DNA of 64,000 nucleotides. Origin: Liolophura sinensis. Lineage: Eukaryota > Mollusca > Polyplacophora > Chitonida > Chitonidae. The stretch's first letter is position 1. Each line of letters begins with the position of its first letter. Under the pieces are notes generated by a model, which searched no databases, was not told the DNA's origin, and worked only from the letters and a program-made list of their open reading frames with translations. This document shows, piece after piece, positions 62,801 to 64,000 of the stretch. The position numbers and the translations under genes are program-made. The stretch is taken from contig NC_088301.1 of NCBI RefSeq assembly GCF_032854445.1, positions 26,894,402-26,958,401 of the forward strand, written 5' to 3'.

Positions 62801-63677
62801 TGTATAATAAGACTGTCGTAGAGGATACTGATAGGCTGAGTTGTAACATGAACAATATCAGACATGGTAGAGTAAGTTGTTCAGGGTGTAAAATAAGACT
62901 GTGGCTCAGGACGGACTGAGTTATAACATGAGCAGTATACGTGTGTGTCAGATATGGTTAACTGTAGGGTAAGTTCTACAGTATACCTAAAGGCAAGCAT
63001 TGTAAAGTAAGTTCATGAGATTTGACCCATTAAATATTTATATATGATGGAGCAAATCGTGCAGTTGGGCAGGATGTACTTTGTGGTATGTACATGGGCT
63101 ACTCTCATGAGAAATACTCACACATATATACGTGCATGATGTGGCTATTCATTGGGGATTTGATTGGTGTTTTACACCATACTCAAGAATATTTCACTTA
63201 TACGACGGCGGCCAGCATTATGGTGAGTGGAAACCGAGCAGAGCCCGGCAGAAACCCATGACCATCCATAGGTTGCTGCCAGACCTTCCCACGTACGGCC
63301 AGAGAGGAAGCCAGCATGAGCTAGACTTAAACTTACGGGACCGCATTGGTGACAGACGGCTGGACCATCACGCTGTGCTAGCGCACTAACCAACTGAGCC
63401 ACGGAGGCCTCTGGATGGTTTGAGGTTAGCATCTGTGTGATGTGTAAAGTTTATGAGACGGTACATCACTGTAAAGACATGCTAAATTCTAGTTTTTCCT
63501 GTTAATTTTCTCTTCTTGTAGGACAATACAGAGGGTATAAACTGTGAGCGCTGTGTACGTGGGTATTATCGCCCCCAGGGGTCCTCAGTGTCCGCACCGT
63601 GTCGTCGCTGTCAGTGTCACCAGACGGGCTCCACAGGAGAATGTGTGCAGGATGACAGCCACATTCAGGAAGGAATG
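10853..63677 (+). CDS. Laminin alpha chain, alpha-1/2 type (N-terminal nine coding exons, continues off window)
   Basis: Laminin alpha chains are secreted basement-membrane subunits. Their LN domains polymerise the laminin sheet, followed by rod-like LE (laminin EGF) repeats. Exons here are 10853-10922, 46479-46771, 58593-58835, 59396-59455, 59913-60032, 61054-61143, 62052-62169, 62435-62553 and 63522-63677, giving 423 in-phase codons. Residues 1-21 are a signal peptide. The LN domain covers about 24-275, with ATCGE, FWQSPSL, VTITLDLKQ, PRPGNWILEKSLDG, PWQYFA, VICTS and ARYVRLR. LE1 runs about 276-333, LE2 follows to about 392, and LE3 is partial. PRPGNWILE and CECEHNTC, with the close spacing before FCFVCD, match alpha-1/2 (vertebrate LAMA1/LAMA2, fly wing blister) rather than alpha-3/5, beta or gamma. 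The protein should continue for over 2,500 residues beyond the window. Confidence 0.95.
10923..12235. other. Laminin intron 1, first segment
   Basis: Begins with the GTAAGT donor. AT-rich, with an (ATTT)n run at about 11772-11800. No nested exon or known repeat was recognised. Confidence 0.5.
12236..12484 (+). mobile_element. SINE type A, full length
   Basis: tRNA-like head GGCTCAGTTGGTTGGCGCGC (A box) and GTGAGTTCAAGTCCAGCTC (B box). The body holds GGGAAGGTCTGTCAGCAGCC and GTATAAGTGAAATATTCTTG, and the tail is (AAAT)n. One of the complete type A copies. Confidence 0.93.
12485..13743. other. Intron sequence, nothing recognised
   Basis: No repeat family or splice-flanked coding segment was recognised in this part of laminin intron 1. 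Confidence 0.45.
13744..14206 (+). mobile_element. MITE-like element interrupted by a SINE
   Basis: The left end ACTGTAATTCAACTTTTTC is cut by the SINE at 13767-14024. It resumes after the duplicated target as CATGTTTGCAAGGTGTTTATTCAAGCAT, with ATTGGCCAATCC and GTCTCCAAAATCAAATTA, and ends GAAAAGGTTGAGGAATGAG. It is the inverted counterpart of 2053-2280. Confidence 0.7.
13767..14024 (+). mobile_element. SINE type A, nested, with TSD
   Basis: Complete head-to-tail type A copy with a short deletion in the head. TCAACTTTTTC occurs at 13753-13763 and again at 14025-14035, a target-site duplication that places the insertion inside the older MITE-like element. Confidence 0.93.
14366..14511 (+). 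mobile_element. SINE type A, 5'-truncated
   Basis: Starts at ACATGGGAAGGTCTGCAACC and runs to the (AAAT)n tail. Flanked by AAACTACAGA (left) and AAACTGCAGA (right), a probable target duplication with one mismatch. Confidence 0.9.
14512..15254. other. Intron with a C-rich tract
   Basis: Holds a (CCCCCA)n tract at about 14839-14860. Otherwise AT-rich intron with no recognised element. Confidence 0.5.
15255..15405 (+). mobile_element. SINE type A, old relic
   Basis: GGTTTCTTCTACCCATGAAC, CATATAAGTGAAGACTTCTT and GAACACGGTGTTACACACCA keep the order of the type A 3' half with many changes. Confidence 0.55.
15769..16131 (+). mobile_element. SINE type B, full length with TSD
   Basis: Head GACCGGTCAGGAAAGCACGG, TTGGTAGAGCGTCCGCTTCG, body, and CACTCACTCACT tail. 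The 12-bp CCACATAGAAAA is duplicated exactly at 15757-15768 and 16132-16143. Confidence 0.93.
16144..18333. other. Intron sequence with short local repeats
   Basis: A short imperfect direct repeat (TTAATTGGCAGTCTT, about 16461 and 16513) is present. Open frames in 17207-18081 overlap on both strands and show no family resemblance or splice context. Confidence 0.45.
18334..19269. repeat. Tandem array, eight 117-bp units
   Basis: Unit starts GTATGTATAC at 18334, 18451, 18568, 18685, 18802, 18919, 19036 and 19153, exactly 117 bp apart. Most units contain the inverted pair CCAGGTG...CACCTGG (10-base spacer), both arms E2-box cores. Because 117 is divisible by three and the unit has few stops, long repetitive open frames appear on both strands. 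They are not genes. Confidence 0.97.
19270..20575. other. Intron with C-rich microsatellite
   Basis: CCCCACCCAA-type simple repeat at about 20210-20296. Nothing else recognised. Confidence 0.5.
20573..20713 (+). mobile_element. SINE type A, 5'-truncated
   Basis: Starts near TTCGGCCATGGCAACCTG, has ATGGTCGTGGGTATCC and CATCGTATAAGTGAAATGTT, and ends in (AAAT)n. The centre is shortened. Confidence 0.88.
21143..21796. repeat. Tandem array, 60-bp unit, about 11 copies
   Basis: Unit CACTGAGGGTGTACAGGAAC then CTCTGTAGAAGCTCAGTGAG and GTGACTATGATGTGACTGTA. Units are exactly 60 bp between 21360 and 21660. A spacer with ACGTTATACGGCACTGAGG interrupts at about 21145, 21288 and 21671, hinting at higher-order duplication. 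Confidence 0.95.
21866..22068 (-). mobile_element. SINE type A, partial
   Basis: (ATTT)n tail, then GTGTTTTCACCATACTCAGG, ATATTTCACTTATACAAGGG, GGGAGGAAACCGGGCAGAGC and GAAGCCAGCATGAACTG. The tRNA head is missing or decayed. Confidence 0.9.
22069..23338. other. Intron sequence, nothing recognised
   Basis: A stretch at 22330-22400 has faint likeness to the interior of the MITE-like element at 2053, too weak to call. No gene recognised. Confidence 0.4.
23347..23526 (+). mobile_element. SINE type A, 5'-truncated
   Basis: Starts at CTGGCTTCCTCTCCGGCC and ends in a long (AAAT)n tail. Flanking TGAAATTT on both sides is a likely short target duplication. Confidence 0.9.
23577..23695. mobile_element. 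MITE-like element, about 119 bp
   Basis: The left end GGGCCCACTGTCACAAAACT and right end AGTTTTGTGAAAGTGGGCCC are inverted copies over about 20 bases with two mismatches. The interior has no open frame. Class not determined. Confidence 0.75.
23696..27076. other. Intron sequence, nothing recognised
   Basis: AT-rich intron 1 sequence with T runs near 24151 and 24299. No exon-like segment or known repeat family was recognised. Confidence 0.45.
27077..27172 (-). mobile_element. SINE type A, short 3' fragment
   Basis: TATTTATTTATTTATTTC then GTGTTTTACGCTGTACTGAA, ATATTTCTTTTATACAACTG and GCCAGAATTATGGTGG, the inverted type A 3' end. Confidence 0.8.
28158..28320 (+). mobile_element. SINE type A, 5'-truncated with TSD
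   Basis: Starts TTCCTCTCCGGTCGTAGG, complete to the tail. TTAATATATAATAC is duplicated exactly at 28144-28157 and 28321-28334. The target duplication around a truncated copy shows it inserted already truncated. Confidence 0.93.
28335..32217. other. Intron sequence with simple repeats
   Basis: Contains a T run at 29203-29223, a C-rich tract at about 29656-29693 and a T run at about 30000-30012. Short GGTTTAACA-type repeats occur at 31768-31845. No gene recognised. Confidence 0.45.
32218..32302 (+). mobile_element. SINE type A remnant with 25-base G run
   Basis: A run of 25 G, then ACCTGCGGATGGTTGTGGGT (type A centre), a C-rich stretch, then ATTCAAATAAATAAATAAATA (type A tail). The middle and 3' module are missing. 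The G run may be expanded from the head's G stretch or be an assembly artefact. Confidence 0.6.
33028..33089 (+). mobile_element. SINE type A, 3' fragment
   Basis: AAGTGAAAATATTCTTGAGT then ACGGGGTAAAACACCAATCA and (AAAT)n. TTGTTAAATT flanks it on both sides (about 33017 and 33092), so this very short copy probably inserted as such. Confidence 0.88.
33090..34623. other. Intron sequence, nothing recognised
   Basis: AT-rich intron 1 sequence. No exon-like segment or known repeat recognised. Confidence 0.45.
34624..34762 (+). mobile_element. SINE type A, 5'-truncated with TSD
   Basis: Starts CTCTGGCAATACGTGGGAAG and runs to the (AAAT)n tail. AATTATCATG is duplicated exactly at 34614-34623 and 34763-34772. 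Confidence 0.92.
35022..35098. repeat. Short tandem repeat, about 31-bp unit
   Basis: TTCCAGACTTTTTTCAAAAC then ACTTC is repeated two to three times in T-rich intron sequence. Confidence 0.8.
35099..36189. other. Intron sequence, nothing recognised
   Basis: AT-rich with T runs (35171-35186). No gene or repeat family recognised. Confidence 0.45.
36190..37310. repeat. Tandem array, 90-91-bp unit, about 12 copies
   Basis: TTGGTGTAGTGATACCAGTA recurs at 36201, 36291, 36382, 36473 and on to about 37190, with a diverged last copy near 37287. Units alternate CTGGCCAGGACC and CTGGGATGGACC variants and differ by one-base indels, so the long repetitive open frames on both strands shift between frames and are not genes. 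Confidence 0.96.
37311..38825. other. Intron sequence, nothing recognised
   Basis: No exon-like segment or repeat family recognised in this part of intron 1. Confidence 0.45.
38836..39089 (+). mobile_element. SINE type A, full length with TSD
   Basis: GGGCCTCCATGGCTCAGTTG head through to the (AAAT)n tail. TGTTATAATG is duplicated exactly at 38826-38835 and 39090-39099. Confidence 0.95.
39432..39520 (+). mobile_element. SINE type A, old 3' relic
   Basis: GGTTTCCTCCAGCCGTAAAA, CTGCCATCATAGAAATGAAG and AATTCTTGAG keep the type A order with heavy decay. Confidence 0.5.
39762..39811. repeat. (AT)n microsatellite
   Basis: About 25 uninterrupted AT repeats. Confidence 0.98.
39812..40958. other. 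Intron sequence, nothing recognised
   Basis: No exon-like segment or repeat family recognised. Confidence 0.45.
40971..41236 (+). mobile_element. SINE type A, full length with TSD
   Basis: Complete copy, GGGCCTCCGTGGCTCAGTCA to (AAAT)n. ACATCTGTGAGG is duplicated exactly at 40959-40970 and 41237-41248. The perfect duplication suggests a recent insertion. Confidence 0.95.
41560..41648 (+). mobile_element. SINE type A, old 3' relic
   Basis: GTTTCCTCCACCCAAAAATC then AAAAGTTCTTGAGAGTAGAT and GTTAAACACCAATCAAAA match the type A end with deletions. Confidence 0.55.
41649..43261. other. Intron sequence, nothing recognised
   Basis: The 146-codon open frame at 41595-42035 starts inside the SINE relic and shows no domain or splice support. 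No other feature recognised. Confidence 0.45.
43262..43362. repeat. Minisatellite, 18-bp unit, about 5 copies
   Basis: Unit GAGCATTGATCAGCACCT with A/C and G/C variants. Confidence 0.93.
44652..44685. repeat. (AT)n microsatellite
   Basis: Uninterrupted TA repeats preceded by TGTATGTATGTGTG. Confidence 0.97.
44764..44819. repeat. (AT)n microsatellite
   Basis: Second TA run about 80 bp after the first. The two could form a cruciform or hairpin. Confidence 0.97.
45817..45946 (+). mobile_element. SINE type A, degenerate
   Basis: GTCGTGGGAAGATCTGCCAG, TCGTTTCCTCCCACCACC and ACATCCAATCAAATAAGTAAA retain the type A 3' half. Confidence 0.75.
46322..46372 (-). mobile_element. SINE type A, 3' end fragment
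   Basis: GTATTTATTTATTTACTTGA then TGGATGTTTTACACCATACT and CAAAAATAT. It ends about 110 bp before laminin exon 2. Confidence 0.75.
46479..46771 (+). CDS. Laminin alpha exon 2, LN domain part 1
   Basis: Begins DERALYPIVANVARKA and ends VTITLDLKQ. It contains ATCGE with an N-glycosylation sequon (NAT), paired cysteines FCFVCD, the HPIENVIDG motif and the alpha-chain FWQSPSL. Acceptor TTGTTGCAG, donor CAG|GTGAGA, phase 0. The open frame runs on to 46948 past the donor, but that tail has no LN similarity. Confidence 0.95.
46772..47394. other. Laminin intron 2, first segment
   Basis: Begins with the GTGAGA donor. Nothing else recognised. Confidence 0.5.
47395..47622. repeat. Tandem array, 32-33-bp unit, about 7 copies
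   Basis: Unit AACCATCAACTAATTATATT then CAGAACAGGGGG, with A/T and G-run length variants. Confidence 0.94.
47623..50047. other. Intron 2 sequence; short SINE B fragment
   Basis: GTGGGTGAGTGCTTGGGGTTTAATGTCGTGCTC at about 48354-48386 matches only the 3' end of type B. The rest shows no gene or repeat family. Confidence 0.5.
50048..50288 (+). mobile_element. SINE type A, almost full length
   Basis: Starts inside the head (CACGCTAGCGCAACG), with CTCACTAATGCGGTTGCTGT, CTGGCTTCCTCTCCGACC and a TCAAGTAAATAAATA tail. It lacks the first 25 or so bases. Confidence 0.92.
50289..51470. other. Intron 2 sequence with two B-box-like stretches
   Basis: GAGTTCAAATCTCGGTGTGA (about 50850) and GAGTTCAATCTTGGTGTGAC (about 51425) share TGCTGGATTT upstream. 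They may be fragments of a third tRNA-like element. No gene recognised. Confidence 0.4.
51471..52214. repeat. Tandem array, 82-bp unit, nine copies
   Basis: TCTCATATCTGATATATATT begins units at 51471, 51553, 51635, 51723 and onward every 82 bp to 52133. The third unit has a six-base insertion. Copies are very similar, which suggests recent expansion or homogenisation. Confidence 0.97.
52215..53070. other. Intron 2 sequence, nothing recognised
   Basis: No exon-like segment or repeat family recognised. Confidence 0.45.
53071..53575. repeat. Tandem array, 62-bp unit, eight copies
   Basis: ATTTCACCCATGTGCAATAT begins units every 62 bp from 53071, each with TTTTGTTCACTTCTTGCATT. The last two copies are more diverged. 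Confidence 0.96.
53682..53871 (-). mobile_element. SINE type A, partial
   Basis: GTTTATTTGATTGGTGTTTT, GCCGTACTCAAGAATATTTG, CATCTGTAGGTTGCTGGCAG and AGCCAGCATGAGGTGGACG in inverted type A order. The head is missing. Confidence 0.9.
53930..54120 (-). repeat. Dispersed element, inverted copy of 55185-55430
   Basis: The complement reads TGATTGGTCAATTATGGCCT, CTTTTAAACTTGAGGCCCCT, CTCTTCTCC, an A-run/T-run palindrome and ATCATTTTTACGGC. The same blocks are at 55195-55415 on the plus strand. Non-coding. Confidence 0.7.
54511..54771 (+). mobile_element. SINE type A, full length with TSD
   Basis: GGGGCCTGCCTGGCTCAGTT to an (AAAT)n tail with an A-run interruption. TCAACTAGGCTA is duplicated exactly at 54499-54510 and 54772-54783. 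Its 3' end and flank reappear inverted at 55871-56000. Confidence 0.94.
55185..55430 (+). repeat. Dispersed element, partner of 53930-54120
   Basis: TGATTGGCCAATTAAGTCAG, GGGCCCCAACTTTTAAACTT, CTCTTCTCCC and an A9/T12 palindrome. It contains a short internal direct repeat, CTCAGGGCCCC-AACTT-TAAACT. Confidence 0.7.
55558..55869. repeat. Inverted repeat (foldback), about 75-bp arms
   Basis: 55558-55634 (ATGATGGCTGTTTATGGATA, TTTCTCATCTTTGGGGAGGC) pairs with 55796-55869 (TCTCCAAAGATGAGAAATAT, CTACAAACAGCCATCAT). The loop is about 160 bp. Confidence 0.9.
55871..56004 (-). repeat. Inverted duplicate of SINE A 3' end plus flank
   Basis: GTGCAGCCCTGCTTTTATAT then AGCCTAGTTGATTTATTTAT and ATGTTTTATGCCGTACTCAA mirror 54808 back through the SINE tail at 54700. 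Shared private bases (TTATGCC, CTTATAAGATGG) tie it to that one copy. An internal deletion removes most of the SINE centre. Confidence 0.88.
56328..56425. repeat. Minisatellite, 16-17-bp unit, then C run
   Basis: GTTACCATGTTCAAGG repeated about five times with AACATG variants, followed by 17 C at about 56409-56425. Confidence 0.92.
56426..58592. other. End of laminin intron 2, nothing recognised
   Basis: No exon-like segment or repeat family. Ends with the CTGTGGCAG acceptor of exon 3. Confidence 0.45.
58593..58835 (+). CDS. Laminin alpha exon 3, LN domain part 2
   Basis: Eighty-one codons from IYQVSYVNVEVGLSPRPGNW to DPLQNGT. They hold the PRPGNWILE-(K/R)-SLDG motif that marks alpha-1/2 LN domains, then PWQYFAISDPDC and DNQVICTSHFSRI. 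Acceptor CTGTGGCAG, donor ACA|GTAAGT, phase 0 at both ends. Confidence 0.95.
58836..59395. other. Laminin intron 3
   Basis: A short decayed SINE type A end is present at about 59101-59152 (TTGATTGGTTTTTTATGCTA, inverted). Otherwise plain intron ending in a T-rich tract and TCCAG. Confidence 0.55.
59396..59455 (+). CDS. Laminin alpha exon 4, LN domain part 3
   Basis: Twenty codons, VFVSLMRGRTSSFSPSQTLI, matching the LINGRPSADD-S-P-LL stretch of laminin alpha LN domains. A T-rich tract precedes the TCCAG acceptor. The donor is ATA|GTGAGT, phase 0. Confidence 0.9.
59752..59848 (+). mobile_element. MITE-like element, deleted copy
   Basis: CACATGTGTGCAAGGTGTTT, GAAGGCATTATTCTGTGTAG and AAGATTGAGGAATTAGGGTA match both ends of the 13744-14206 element with the interior missing. 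Confidence 0.6.
59913..60032 (+). CDS. Laminin alpha exon 5, LN domain part 4
   Basis: Forty codons beginning NFISARYVRLRFQKLQKLN and ending GAILRR. The ARYVRLR motif is the conserved last strand region of the LN domain. Acceptor TTTACAG, donor CGG|GTATGC, phase 0. Confidence 0.93.
60083..60440 (-). mobile_element. SINE type B, full length
   Basis: GAGTGAGTGAGTGCTTGGGG tail at the left. The head complement GACCCAGGATTGATCCTGG and GTGTTATCCGGGCCGGTC are at the right. ATACATTTGA flanks it at about 60074 and 60446. In laminin intron 5, starting only 50 bp after exon 5. Confidence 0.93.
60454..61053. other. Rest of laminin intron 5
   Basis: No gene or repeat recognised. Ends in the TTCCCCAG acceptor. 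Confidence 0.5.
61054..61143 (+). CDS. Laminin alpha exon 6, LN end and LE1 start
   Basis: Thirty codons, YFYTVKEIAVGAQ then CQCHGHASRCSEDAISG. This is the end of the LN domain (YYS-x-KDI-x-VGG in the family) and the first three cysteines of LE1. Acceptor TTCCCCAG, donor GGG|GTATGT, phase 0. Confidence 0.93.
61167..61440 (-). mobile_element. SINE type A, full length
   Basis: GGATTTATTTATTTATTTGT tail, GTTTTACGCTGTACTCAAGA, then GAACTCACAGCAACCACATT (B-box complement) and CACTAACCAACTGAGCCACG (A-box complement). Starts about 25 bp after the exon 6 donor. A short insert lies in the CCTTCCCTGGCTGG stretch. Confidence 0.94.
61441..62051. other. Rest of laminin intron 6
   Basis: Contains a short (AT)n at about 61615-61630. 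Nothing else recognised. Confidence 0.5.
62052..62169 (+). CDS. Laminin alpha exon 7, LE1
   Basis: Begins EPLCECEHNTCGTTCEMCCP and ends FICE. It completes LE1 with the CECEHNTCG signature and the extra adjacent CC pair found in alpha-chain LE1. Acceptor TTGAAG is a poorer polypyrimidine context than its neighbours. Donor GAAG|GTAAAC leaves phase 1. Confidence 0.92.
62435..62553 (+). CDS. Laminin alpha exon 8, LE2
   Basis: Begins ECNCNGHSVECVYNETVAED and ends FRRGGGVCVNCR. The CNCNGHS-x-C-xY and GGGVC-x-NC pattern is LE2 of laminin alpha-1/2, with an NET glycosylation sequon. Acceptor GTTTCCAG, donor AGG|GTAAGT, phase 0. Decayed copies of this exon's 3' half recur in the next intron. Confidence 0.93.
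62472..62976 (+). repeat. Tandem array derived from laminin exon 8 end
   Basis: The segment around TTATAACATGAACAA in exon 8 (62502) recurs in the following intron near 62581, 62664, 62752, 62840 and 62921, spacing 80-88 bp. Each copy is followed by a CAGAC-TGGTAGAG stretch like the exon's CAGACGAGGTGGAG. At 62956-62976 the array ends with GTTAACTGTAGGGTAAGTT, the same bases as the exon 8 end and its donor. The copies carry stops and substitutions and are not coding. Confidence 0.85.
63159..63412 (-). mobile_element. SINE type A, full-length body, no long tail
   Basis: Starts TTTGATTGGTGTTTTACACC without an (ATTT)n run and ends CAACTGAGCCACGGAGGCCT. It sits about 110 bp before laminin exon 9, inverted to the gene. 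Confidence 0.94.
63522..63677 (+). CDS. Laminin alpha exon 9, LE2 end and LE3 start
   Basis: Fifty-two codons: DNTEGINCERCVRGYYRPQG completes LE2, then APCRRCQCHQTGSTGECVQD opens LE3. Acceptor TCTTGTAG, donor ATG|GTAACT, phase 0. Further LE repeats and the L4, coiled-coil and LG domains must follow outside the window. Confidence 0.93.
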
Positions 63678-64000
63678 GTAACTGTGATCTGAAGACATTA
63701 TACTTTTACAGGGCTTAGGTTACCTATAATTTGGGCAGGGGCATTTCTGTGCATTTCACAATAATTTGGGTGCACTCAAATTGCATTGGGTCCAGCTCTG
63801 AGCTGATTAAGTGGGTATTATGCATGCTCTCACTTCCGAGTTTGTTTGTAATAAAAAATCTGGCAGTCTTTTCCGTCCACAAAATTTATTTGGCATTACA
63901 AATGTTAATACGAAAATTGAAGAGGATATCATTTTTTACTCAATATTTCAACATGTTTATTTGGTGCTCATCTGGAGGGTAAATGTGATCTTGCATCTTG
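63678..64000. other. Laminin intron 9, partial
   Basis: Begins with the GTAACT donor and runs to the window edge. Nothing recognised. Confidence 0.6.

Overview
This window is animal nuclear DNA. It has split genes with GT-AG introns, very long introns, tRNA-derived SINEs with (AAAT)n or (ACTC)n tails, small foldback elements and many intronic tandem repeats. The proteins are metazoan, including a basement-membrane laminin. The two abundant SINE types resemble repeats I associate with molluscs and other lophotrochozoans, so a mollusc (perhaps a bivalve) or a close relative is the best guess. That guess is inference; no species is claimed.

Two protein-coding genes can be assembled by eye. On the minus strand, 1246-8016 carries seven exons of a TTC4/Cns1-type tetratricopeptide-repeat co-chaperone. 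The start codon is at 8016 and the C-terminal exons lie off the left edge. Its intron at 3640-3900 has no GT-AG ends. It has the ATATCCTTT donor and AC acceptor of a minor-spliceosome (U12-type, AT-AC) intron, and only this reading restores the frame. On the plus strand, 10853-63677 carries the first nine coding exons of a laminin alpha chain of the alpha-1/2 type: signal peptide, complete LN domain, LE1, LE2 and the start of LE3. All eight splice junctions are in phase. The gene runs off the right edge. Start codons of the two genes lie head to head about 2.8 kb apart.

The rest is mainly laminin intron 1 (35.6 kb) and intron 2 (11.8 kb), filled with repeats. SINE type A has about 27 full, 5'-truncated or relic copies. 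SINE type B has about six copies. There are small inverted-repeat elements, and tandem arrays with units of about 16, 18, 21, 31, 32, 60, 62, 82, 90 and 117 bp, plus microsatellites. Several SINEs keep clear target-site duplications, and one sits inside an older inverted-repeat element. A foldback region near 53.9-56.0 kb contains an inverted copy of a SINE-flank junction. In laminin intron 8, decayed tandem copies of the end of exon 8 follow the real exon.

No bacterial features, CRISPR array, rRNA or stand-alone tRNA gene, or coding transposon was found. Long open frames outside the two genes come from tandem arrays whose unit is a multiple of three, from SINEs, or from chance. I found no convincing new biochemical system. 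The strongest points for follow-up are the AT-AC intron, the exon-derived intronic array, the E-box-rich 117-bp array and the nested foldback structures.
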